Below are positions 21,403 through 30,294 of a stretch of DNA of 64,000 bases, one piece after another. The first letter of the stretch is position 1. The number at the start of each line of letters is the position of its first letter. The DNA is taken from positions 62,001 to 126,000 of the forward strand of contig WHUZ01000113.1 of NCBI GenBank assembly GCA_015179045.1. Direction: 5' to 3'. The notes beneath the pieces are model-generated. The model was not told the DNA's origin. It saw only the letters and a program-made list of their open reading frames with translations, and did no database searches. The position numbers were made by a program, and so were the translations under genes. This DNA comes from Kalaharituber pfeilii. Lineage: Eukaryota; Ascomycota; Pezizomycetes; Pezizales; Pezizaceae.

Positions 21403-21864
21403 ATGCCCGATACCTGGTACACTACCGAAGGCAGTGGCGGAGAGGCCCTAAACCACGGTTACGAATTCCAAGGGGTGCTCTGTTACGTTTTCACCGATTT
21501 TGTACCTGGCACCGTACCCGCTTTGCAGACATTCAGCAGCACTCTATCGACGCACTTCTTCACCACCCACCTTTCCGCCTACAAAGCCGCAATTAAATCG
21601 GGGGGGTACAAAGGTCACCGGGTTTGCTGGTACATGTTCCCGGATAGCGCTGACAAGCCCCGAGATAACGTAGTGGCACTGTACAGCTGGTACAACGCTT
21701 CAACGCACGAACGTGTGTGGGTGCCACCGGAGAATACCAAGGGAGTGCACCTGAACGGGTTTATCAAGGAGGGATTGATGGGCTACGGTCTCAAGGCTCC
21801 AATATCCGATAGTGCTTTTGAGATGAAGTTTCTGAAGCCACTCTACCAGTGGCGCCGGTCATAG
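21403..21864 (+). CDS. DUF5648-like secretory-type repeat protein
   Basis: A single-exon 153-residue ORF. It carries two imperfect copies of a repeat typical of fungal DUF5648 proteins. The first reads GYEFQGVLCYVF with THFFTTHLSAYKAAIKSGGYKG. The second reads VVALYSWYNASTHERVWVPPE with KEGLMGYGLK. The family pattern (aromatic Y-x-W-Y-N, T-x-x-H-F-x-T, then G-Y-x-x-x-G) is recognisable, so I assign the family with moderate confidence. Its biochemical role is not established. Many members are secreted, but this one has no signal peptide. The ATG is the first in frame and follows an upstream stretch rich in CACC and ATC. TATA-like and pyrimidine-rich sequence precedes it at about 21360-21375. 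Alternatively it may be a fragment of a longer repeat protein. Confidence 0.7.
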   Translation: MPDTWYTTEGSGGEALNHGYEFQGVLCYVFTDFVPGTVPALQTFSSTLSTHFFTTHLSAYKAAIKSGGYKGHRVCWYMFPDSADKPRDNVVALYSWYNASTHERVWVPPENTKGVHLNGFIKEGLMGYGLKAPISDSAFEMKFLKPLYQWRRS

Positions 21865-22653
21865 ATGAAGTTGAGTGAGAGTTTGAAGGGGGTCATAAGC
21901 AGAAACGAAGTTTTGATGGTTGTCAGTGTTTGCGCATTATGGGACGGTTGGTAAATAGTCGCGGAATGTAAAGCAGTTGCAAATCTATACGTAGACGTCA
22001 AGCGTGAAATATGCTCGCTATCAATTCCGGTAGAGTAAGTATTGTTGAAGGCGTGCTGATTCTTTTCCTGTCATGGGACATCCTGCAAGTAGCCCACCTA
22101 AGGCACGAGGAATCCCACATATCTCATATCGAACTGTAAAGGTGATAGTTACGAGGTAGCCCAATGAGCCACTACAATAGCTATAGCTGGTCGCTCAATT
22201 GTCTTTCCCTATATGTATGCTGGCAGTCTCAAACCTGGTGCTGGGTATATGTATGGATGCGTTACATACGGTCTGGCATGGCATCGTTTCGTACCTATTG
22301 AATGATTCAACTATGTTAGTGTCTTGCCGCATGGTCTCACATATGTTTAGATATTCCTGCATAATCTCAGCATTACGTTCATGTATCGTTGAAGACGTGT
22401 ATCATGTAACAATATACGAAGCCATACCAAAGCCCATAAAGATGACGGGGCCGAGGAGCCATTCGAAGGTCAATACTCTTGCGTTATCCCTAAATACCTA
22501 TACCGACATGTTTAGCTATTAGGCCCGTTTCCAGCGTCCAGTATCCTTTCTGCCTATTAATCCAGAGCTCGAGAGGTTGCTTCAGAAATAATTACTATTC
22601 GTCCTGTTAGCGCTCTTGTGTGAAGTACCTTTTGGTAGCTTTGGGCGCCTCTC
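21865..22653. other. No gene seen
   Basis: AT-rich flank. A 107-codon plus ORF (22199-22522) has Cys, Met and His scattered without a pattern and no splice support. Confidence 0.45.
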
Positions 22654-22736
22654 AGATATGCGACTCGCCCGAGCAGCTGCGCGCGGGGTCACGTGACACA
22701 CAAAAAAAAAAAAAAAAAAAAAAAGATATGCGACTC
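22654..22736 (+). mobile_element. Type B LINE tail with 12-13-bp TSD
   Basis: AGATATGCGACTC at 22654-22666 and 22724-22736 flanks CCCGAGCAGCTGCGCGC, then GGGGTCACGTGACACAC and about 22 A. The insert keeps only the second half of the type B hairpin. Confidence 0.88.
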
Positions 22737-22954
22737 TTCGATGCATTCGAACTATTTTTCCCGTTGGTGCCACAGAACCAAGCCAACGACCGATCAGACC
22801 AACTCACGACAAGACAATTCATGCACCGTAGGTCTACTAGATATGCTTCGAAATGAGCTTTTGGCATGGAAACCTCTAAACAAAGCCAAGCTCATTCCTT
22901 GGGAAACCGGTGCTGATGGCTCACCCTTGCTAAGCAACAATGCTCTTCTCGCTA

Positions 22955-23188
22955 TCCGAAGACATAGAAACCCCCCAGAGACGGAGACAGGGATACACTG
23001 GCAGAGCTGCTGGAATGGGTTGGACGATCATAGGAGTGCTTACTTCTCTCTTCTTCTCTTTTCCTCTTTTTCTTCTCCTTAGTTATTCATCTGATATGTA
23101 TCTAAGCAATACCTCGCCATAGCCTTACAGGCGGCATGCGAGTAATGATATAAAAAAAAAAAAAAAAAAAAAAAAATCCGAAGACATA
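22955..23188 (+). mobile_element. Type A LINE 3' fragment, about 210 nt, 12-bp TSD
   Basis: TCCGAAGACATA at 22955-22966 and 23177-23188 flanks a longer insert. About 140 nt of LINE 3' sequence are followed by CTCGCCATAGCCT-TAC-AGGCGGCATGCGAG, TAATGATAT and 25 A. The inner stem is GCCT/AGGC, a compensatory pair. This copy shows which sequence precedes the tail in the parent LINE. Confidence 0.88.
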
Positions 23189-24389
23189 TAAATCAATGTA
23201 AAGCAAGCAGAGAGGATCTTGTAGAGTTTGAACATAACAATCTAGCACTGGGATTCGCCTGCACATTTAATTAGTTTAGTGATGAGTGTTTTTATTCCCT
23301 TTATCACAATGGCAGAACTGCGACTAGATATACAAGCGAAAAAGATGTGGTCAGTCTACTGTAACTGGTAAGTTAGCATGCATGCACGGGAATCCAGCCA
23401 TTCTGTAACTAAGTGGAGTGTGCCGGAGGATACAAGAGGGGACAAGTTGGAGAGAGACCTACATTGTCGCAGCTTGCATGTTTAAAGGAGCAGTGAGCAC
23501 TGCAGAACTGGTGATCCAAATGATCAACAAGGAGCCGATAATTAGGAGTATCAATGTAACGGATTCAAGGTAATGTCCCTCACAATGCGAGGGCCTTTTG
23601 GGATATAAGGTATGTTATGCGAGAACTATACGTGATTTTGCTCCTTCTGTAACTATGTGTGAGAGGTATGAAGTGGATCTTATGTTTACAGACACGAGAG
23701 TGGAGAATAATTGACTTTCAATAGGAGACGCTTCTCTACAATAGTTCGTACCAATGACAGTAGCAATGATCTGCCTGTTACCCGAAGTCAAAATCGTGCC
23801 TTGGTCCATCTACGGGAGGTGTCTCTATACTAAATTTGTAAATCGGCTAATAAATTGTGTGTTTGTAAGGTGCTCCGTTTGCAAGCCTCTTTCTCCAAAG
23901 AGCGGTTACCACTACTTACAGTACCGGGCCAGCCATGAACATGGACAAAGTCAACATCGGCCCGATTGAGCAGTAGGAGAGAGTTTATGTTACCTTTGTT
24001 GGAGCGAACGGCATGATGTTGGAATAAGCTTCATTGATGCTTTAAGCTCTATTTAACCTTTCACACGTGCCCTAGTTACATATTGACTTCGATTTTTCAT
24101 AATGTCAGGTCTTGACAGTTGTGCAGAGTTTTCAGCACACATCTATTAACGGCCCCGCATGCGCGCCTTCTGGTTACGAGACTAGCGCGCCTTCTATTCT
24201 GGTCTTCATACCCCAGACATGGAATTTTAGGGTCTTGTGTCATGCGCCTCAGTGTAATTTGAAGGCTGCCTCTATGGCAATACGTATTGCTCAACTTACT
24301 AGATATAAGATCAGGTAAATGTGTAGGAATTGGGGACTGTCAGCGTAGCGTGTAATAACGGTTTAGACAACAAAGACGCCCTCGAATCT
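23189..24389. other. No gene seen
   Basis: No ORF above 71 codons and no repeat with clear ends. A GGGCCAGCCATGAACATGG sequence near 23926 loosely resembles the palindrome cluster at 3.6 kb. Confidence 0.4.
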
Positions 24390-24589
24390 GTTGCGGGCAG
24401 GATAGCGAGCAGGCCCGAGGTGGCAGGGTGCGGAGGAGAAAGTGTCCTGGGGTGAGCTGTCACGCCGCTGGTGGTGGAGGTCGAGGTGATCGACCTCAGC
24501 TAGCTATAGGCAAGAGGATTGAGGCCAATGAGAGAGTCAATGCGAGAGAGGCAGAAGGAGCAGACGGCACAGAACTCGATAGGATGAAT

Positions 24590-24838
24590 GGGCCACAAAG
24601 GGCGGCCTGCATCAATTAGTCGATCAGGAAGAGAAAGCAGGATAATCGCCCTGGCAGTGATGGGAGGACTTAGAAGAGAAAGGGTGGAAGCAGGAGAAAG
24701 GGTGGAAGCAGGACATAGTAGAGGGGAACCCGGTCAAGGAATTTTTTTTTTTTTTTTTTTATTTCATTACTCGCGCCGGTCAAGGAATGATTCGCCAGCC
24801 TCGTCAGGTCCATCTGAGAGATATCTCAGGAGCTTCTA
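24590..24838 (+). mobile_element. LINE C-terminal relic (paralog of 57.2 kb copy)
   Basis: The stretch reads GGLRREKMEAG-like residues: GGLRRERVEAGERVEAG, then a Gly/Arg-rich run and RQPRQV. It aligns by eye with the relic at about 57275-57360 (GGPRREKMEAGESREQPSG then WQPRFG). A duplicated GGAGAAAGGGTGGAAGCA unit is present here. It was later interrupted by a very short type A insertion. LINE origin is inferred from the zinc knuckle next to the paralog. Confidence 0.5.
24730..24788 (-). mobile_element. Ultra-short type A insertion: 15 nt plus A-tail, 13-bp TSD
   Basis: CCGGTCAAGGAAT at 24730-24742 and 24776-24788 flanks T(18) and ATTTCATTACTCGCG. On the minus strand the insert is only CGCGAGTAATGAAAT plus A-tail, so nearly the whole hairpin is missing. 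The duplication is perfect. Confidence 0.9.
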
Positions 24839-24945
24839 GATGATATTTCTGGAGTTTCATAGCTCAGGACTGCAGCATTCGTACATAATGTATTAAGGAA
24901 TATGCATAACTAATTGGGTATATACAGATGGATATTCCTGCTGAT

Positions 24946-25008
24946 CCCTACTTCCTGTCTTTTTTTTTTTTTTTTTTTAATATCACATTACCCCCCCTAC
25001 TTCCTGTC
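24946..25008 (-). mobile_element. Ultra-short type B insertion with 14-bp TSD
   Basis: CCCTACTTCCTGTC at 24946-24959 and 24995-25008 flanks T(19) and AATATCACATTACCCC. The element strand reads GGGGTAATGTGATATT and A-tail: about 16 nt of type B. Confidence 0.9.
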
Positions 25009-25125
25009 AATACCTAAACCCACAGGATACTCAGGATATATTCTCCTACATGTAGAGTTATATTCTAGAGCATTCTGAACATGCCTCATAGTTTTAGGAT
25101 TATATAAAGACTGAATATATAAATT

Positions 25126-25135
25126 CACTTCTAGC

Positions 25136-25170
<35 letters not shown>

Positions 25171-26518
25171 ATCACGTAACCCCGCATACAGGCTCTCAGC
25201 CTATGGCAAAGACCCCTTTATTACCCGGAGACAGATCTGTGACACCAGATTGTGGGCTGGATCACCCATGCTACTTATCTATCTACACAACTTCACCGTG
25301 GCTGCAGATGAACAAACGCAAACAGACAGTGGACCAAGTGCAATAATACATACAATGGATTCTTGATCAGTCTCCATTGCATCCTCCCCAGACCTACCCA
25401 CCTGCTTTCCTTTGTCTTTCCTTCCTCTATCCCACTCATACACATCCCATCTGTACTTCTTACCTCCGATGCATAGAGTCTCTGGTATGTGACTAGTCCT
25501 ACCTGCCCCCTCCAGGTAAACGACAACAAAACTAGTCACCTTTCCCTCCCTCCTCTCTTGCTTCAACAGCCATCTAGCCCCAGCGATTTTTGTGCCCAGT
25601 TCATTATCCACCTCCAACCACTTCCAAACATTCCCCAGTCTCTTGGTCACTGCTTTCCCATGAACTACTATTGCTGAAGTCGCAGGTCGTATTTCCGGCT
25701 TATTTGGTAAAAGGGGCTTGCTCTTTGTAGTAGAAGTGGCCCTAAAGGTGATTGTCTTCCCTTTGGTGCGGGCAGGTGGGTCTCTCTTCTTAACGCTGGA
25801 TAGGGTGGGAGGGTCTGGCCTGATCTTTGGGGGAGTTGTGGAGGTTTGGGCAGCCGCTTCTGCATATGAGGGTCACTCTGTTTGCATATCTATATTACGC
25901 ATAGGTGGAGTAGACATGTTTAGTTTTGTGGAGTCTGGCTCAACTCTATCGTACTTTTCATGAATAGAACTTGTGAAGAGTTGGATATTCTTAAGGTGCA
26001 GATGCAGCAGCTCATATCTCTCCTCAAGATCTACTCTTTCAGCCACTGCTATCTCATAGAAAAGATTGTGCACCACATCTAAGACAAAAGCTGGCAATGT
26101 CTTTTGAAGTTGGGCTGCCCATTCCTCGGCTGAGGAGTTGAAGTTCAGTGGTAGGCGAGAAAGTGGTGGTATTGATTGGTTTGATGATGGCGGTGGTGGT
26201 GTTGTAGGTGCTGGTGGCTGTGGAGTAACCAGTACGAACCGATTTCCTCAGTGGCCACCCCTTGAGCCTTTATGGAAGCTCATGTTGCGTGTTTGACCGA
26301 TCAGTGAGTGGTTGTAGGTAAGTCACGTCACGTGCGGAGGGGACGCGTCGTGTGTGGCTGACGTGGCAAAAACAATTTATGGGGATAAAATTGAATCAAC
26401 AGAATCAGCGTACTGAAAGCTATTGGTCCAAGTAAGGTTCATGAGTAATCCTGTTGTGGTTGCGAAGTCGCTCCAAAAACTCGTTCTGTGGAGGTTGTTG
26501 TCGGTGCACTTCTAGCAA
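25126..26518 (-). mobile_element. ORF1-only LINE unit with perfect 12-bp TSD and type B tail
   Basis: CACTTCTAGCAA at 25126-25137 and 26507-26518 bounds a 1.37-kb insert on the minus strand. It has about 220 nt of leader, one gag-like ORF (26283-25279), about 110 nt of trailer ending in a type B hairpin and GGGGTTACGTGAT, then an A(31) tail. There is no room for a polymerase ORF. Because the duplications bound the whole unit, it was retroposed in this form. It ties type B tails to a LINE-like ORF1. Confidence 0.88.
25279..26283 (-). pseudogene. LINE ORF1 (gag-like) with two in-frame TGA codons
   Basis: 335 codons in one frame from an ATG at 26283 to a stop at 25279, interrupted by TGA after codon 11 (GGH then GNRF) and after MQTE (near 25900). 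Both stops would be CGA (Arg) before a C-to-T change. The N-terminal half has a Pro/Thr-rich leader and a helical region (FVLDVVHNLFYEIAVAERVDLEERY), then a basic Pro/Thr/Lys linker. The C-terminal region, GARWLLKQERREGKVTSFVV with GGKKYRWDVYEWDRGRK, matches the form seen in ORF1 proteins of fungal Tad-like LINEs. There it follows a variable linker and often precedes zinc knuckles, which are missing here. Inference: a recently active non-autonomous derivative, now mutated. Confidence 0.75.
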
Positions 26519-27815
26519 TGACAATATATGTATGGATATTAGCTCACCACTTGTTCCATATGTATCCAATTATCATGAAACATTCCAGACCTCTTGAATA
26601 CATACTATAGAAGGTATAGGCACTTGCTCAAGGTCATAAATAGCCATCTTGCCATTTTACACCTGCATAGAGTCCAGATGCCTAATTGGGCAACTAGCAT
26701 CATAGAGGATCATTCAAAATTTACAATTGGCTAACTGAGGTGCGGAAGTTACTTTCCTATACCTCTCCAAGCTGTATGTGCAACTTGGTTATCTTCTATG
26801 AAGATTTGGCCTTACAGGAGGCTGTTGTTTTAATTTCGGAAGTGTGCCGGATCCCAGTAATGCGCCGGATCCCGGCCAGTGACGTTATGATAGTAGATAG
26901 TATCTCTACCTCGATCCTGGAATATAGGTCCCTGCCATACCGATAGACTGGTACCTGTACTCTGTGCAGGGTTTTGATCCTAAGTGAGAAAAAAAAAAAA
27001 TTGTGGAAATGGCTTTCAAAATGGCCGCTGTGACGGGTCGGAATAATCCTTCAATATTGGTAGCTATGGTTATTGCAGAAGGAACGGCACTGAACTTCGG
27101 GCACCATAATTTCTCATTTTCCAGCATCCATCATAATGACATATCATCCTTGATAGGAGTCGAATGGAAGCCTCATTACAAGCCAAATCACCTTCATCAA
27201 ATATTTTGGTTTATGCAAGTATGATAAAACTCTTACTGCTTCCGCCTGACATTCAAACATGGGACTGCGTACAGTTGTTTTGAGCTCGCTATCGTCTGCT
27301 GTAACGACTGGAGGTAAATAAATGGGGACTTCTTTTTCAAGCTTTTCATTGCTCACACAGGTAATCTGGTACTGGCACAAGCTAGTATAAGGCTAAGCGA
27401 ATCCAAAACCCGAATCTAAATTGGCCTTGGTGAAGATGTTCAAATATTACAAAGATTTGCAATAGCATAAGTAAACACGTAGCGTTAGGGAAAATATGAT
27501 TTCCAATTACTCAAGCTCCGACAACTTACAACGTAAAATGGAACTGATCAATTTTTTGCAGTGACGAGTGGATGTGACCTGACATAACAATTCGCTTTGA
27601 GCACGCAACAGAACACGTAATATCTCATTCTCCATTCAAATTAGGTGAAGTGTGATGTCGCACACTAACAAAATTCGTGAATTCTCCTGTAGGATATCAG
27701 TTTAAAACCGATCGCTAGTGGCGATAAGTCTAGCACCTTTGATTGATCCTGCAATGCGGGGTTGGCAATTTCAAGTGTCACATTTGATAGCGTTAGCGAC
27801 GTGTACCTGAGGTGA
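26519..27815. other. No gene seen
   Basis: AT-rich sequence. Direct repeats of GTGCCGGATCCC-like units occur at about 26842-26875. An A(12) run at 26989 has no tail sequence. ORFs at 26906-27380 have no recognisable features. Confidence 0.4.
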
Positions 27816-28660
27816 ACAGTCTACCCTTGCTATACCGAATCGCTAAAATCTGGTCCGGTATAGCAAGGTTCCGGCATAGAATAAAATGCTTGGCAGACAG
27901 GGTGGTGAGAAAGTTTTGCAAATCTAAATAGTTACTGAAATAGGAAATGAACGAAGTAAACATCAACTTGTTTATATATCCAGCCAAATACATCAATATG
28001 TGTTGCTCACAATATCTAGAAAACATCGGGCTTTAGAAGCATCAAATATGTAAATGTTGACTAGAACCAAAGTATGCTAAAGAAAAGTTAAGTGAATTTG
28101 GTAAACATTTTCGAGATACGTTGGTAAGATTACGTACTTTAACTTAACTGTGATAACTATCTAACCTATTATTTAGGGCTGATCAGTAGCTGTATCTACT
28201 TTGTCAGATATCTTGAAACAAAGTGATAAGTGCTTAACAATTAACCTCAGAAATGATAGTCCATGGAAAAAGAAGCAACGAAGTGCCCAGTTTCCATTAC
28301 TTGAACAAAATTGTAGCAAGTGATGGTAGCAGCGGCAGTAGCAGAAGCAGTGGTAGCAGCAGTGATGGCAGCCAAGTGTGAAGTAGTACGGTCGGAGGGT
28401 TGGTGCAACCAGACTAAGTGTGAAGTGGGGTAGTCTAAGATGTATTAGTATTAGTGTATCCAGTATCTATAATAAGTATAAAATTTTTCCTCTTCTTGGC
28501 GTGAAACTGGAAGTTTTTATTTGTATGGAGACAGGGGGGTACTTGTCCGGAGGTTTCTGTCCGGACTGGAATTGTTAGGGCGTCCGGTATAGCAAGGGCG
28601 ATTTGTATGGGGAACGGATGTCGCAGGCAGAGGCCATCCGGTATAGCAGGGGTGCACTGT
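27816..28660. mobile_element. Pogo/Fot-like non-autonomous DNA element
   Basis: Inverted ends: ACAGTCTACCCTTGCTATAC at the left (27816) and, on the minus strand at the right, ACAGTGCACCCCTGCTATAC (28660). Internal copies of CCGGTATAGCAAGG occur at about 27856 and 28582. No transposase ORF is present. The right quarter aligns by eye with the element at 39.6-40.3 kb. The end sequence recalls pogo/Fot-type elements (CAGT...); no TA duplication is evident. Confidence 0.7.
28320..28372. repeat. GCAGTGGTAGCAG-like trinucleotide repeat
   Basis: Impure GCA/GTA/GTG triplets (GGTAGCAGCGGCAGTAGCAG). It lies inside the DNA element and has no coding context. Confidence 0.5.
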
Positions 28661-28685
28661 ATTCACTTGTACAAGACCATCGAAT

Positions 28686-28694
28686 TGCGCTTTC

Positions 28695-28736
<42 letters not shown>

Positions 28737-28784
28737 CACATAACCCCGCTTATCGCTACTCGCTATGGCAGGGCGTGCTTTCTA
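28686..28784 (-). mobile_element. Type B LINE tail with 10-11-bp TSD
   Basis: GCGCTTTCTA (from about 28687) and GTGCTTTCTA (to 28784) flank a T tract of about 32 and TAATATCACATAACCCCGC, then GCTACTCGCTATGGCAGGGC. This is one of the longest homopolymer runs in the window. Confidence 0.8.
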
Positions 28785-28827
28785 AATGAGCTGAGTAGAA
28801 TTGAGGGGCCACCCCTTTCGCACACCA

Positions 28828-29278
28828 GTAGAAACGTGGAGACCCCAGAATGCAGATGGTGTGGGGAAAGAGAACACATGTGGGGAGAGTGCAGAGTTTG
28901 GGGCCAGAAATGGCCCGGGGTACAGATGGCTATGAGAGAACCCCCAGCATCAGAAGAGGGGGAGGGTGATCGACTAGCGGCGATTTTGGAATGAGCGGGG
29001 AGACAATAGCCTCGGGGTCATTTCACTCTGGTAGACATGCTGACATGGGCAAGGACAGGACGAAGGACATCTATTGCAACAGTTTACTTGAATCTCTTTA
29101 CGGGGGTGATGTAGTCAGTTTGCCATTTTCTTTACGGGGGTGACGTAGTTAGTCAGATTACTTACTTTTATGTATTTCTTTATTTATGCCCTATGTACTT
29201 AACCTCGCCATAGCCCATAGGGCGGCATGCGAGTAATGATATAAAAAAAAATAAAAAATAAAAAAACCGTAGAAACGT
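28828..29278 (+). mobile_element. Type A LINE 3' fragment with zinc knuckle, 10-bp TSD
   Basis: GTAGAAACGT at 28828-28837 and 29269-29278 flanks about 430 nt. The first part encodes the CCHC knuckle CRWCGEREHMWGECRVW. Then follow about 300 nt of trailer, the hairpin CTCGCCATAGCCC-ATA-GGGCGGCATGCGAG, TAATGATAT and an interrupted A-tail (A with single T). It links knuckle and tail in one insert. Confidence 0.88.
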
Positions 29279-29602
29279 TAGAATCCCGCACACGCGATGC
29301 TCATTTCGAGCTGCGATTTTGATTTCCCCAATTTGCTGCATTGCAATCGTTTTCGTTCACATATTGCTTTTCTTGTCACTATTACAACCCACTATCAAGC
29401 CGCTCTCATTGGCCCAAATTTCACACTGTTGGCAGCAACAACGCCATTACATTGGCCCCCCCCAACGTACTTGCACCAACGTCACACCTAGCGATTTGAA
29501 CTAATTCCTGCCGACTCCAGGTCTACGCTACTGTACCTTAATTCAGCACCAACTGCAACTAATGTAGTAGCAAACAAATCACCAGCGTTGTTGACCCTCC
29601 CT

Positions 29603-29706
29603 GCCGCTCCTACCGCCCCTACCGTCCCTAACCGTCCCTACCGCCCCTACCGCCCCTACCGCTCCTACCGCCCCTACCGCCCCTACCGCCCCTGCCGCCC
29701 CTGCCG
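29603..29706. repeat. 9-bp minisatellite (CTACCGCCC)n
   Basis: About eleven imperfect units of CTACCGCCC, with CTACCGTCC, CTACCGCTC and CTGCCGCCC variants. A GCGAGCGTAGCGAGCGGG segment follows. All three plus frames stay open through the array, which explains the ORFs here. No gene is supported. Confidence 0.8.
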
Positions 29707-30294
29707 CCTGCTCTGCGAGCGTAGCGAGCGGGTATTCTCTCGTCAAATTGTACGAACGTACGGACCCCATGCCACTCGAGAACTCTACAGTCTATTCAGC
29801 TACAGGACTGGAGAATGCGACTATGTTGACATGTAAAACGGTGCATATGATTATAAGAAATACCTTTTTCATGCATAGAGCCAGGCAGTACCCCCTTGTC
29901 AACAGTGTCAAGGGACCTGCAAAATTGCATCCCGAAATCACAGAGCCAGCTCTATATCTTGCCCGCTTTGTCATCTTGAGCTTGGTCTGAAGAATTGGAG
30001 CAGGGCCAGCTTTAAATCATCTTCTCCATTATCCCCGCCTGATTGTGATTATAAGAACCCCCAACATGCAACGCTGTAAATATTTATCAAACGGAATCTA
30101 GGGTCTCCTCAGATTTTCGGTGATTCTTGTCTGTTCGTAACTGAAAATCTCTTTTTCCTTGAGTCGGCCATTGTGTGATTGCCAGTATATACGGGTTGAA
30201 TAAGAACAGCAATTTTGTCAATTATTGTTTGGGTTAATCAGCGGCTTCCTTTGCTTCTTGGTATTTACATTGAATATACCAATACTTGTGGAAA

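Noticed and set aside
29588..29836. ORFs through the 29.6-kb minisatellite
   Set aside because: A 9-bp repeat without stops keeps frames open by itself. The residues are only P/Y/R or G/A/V runs.
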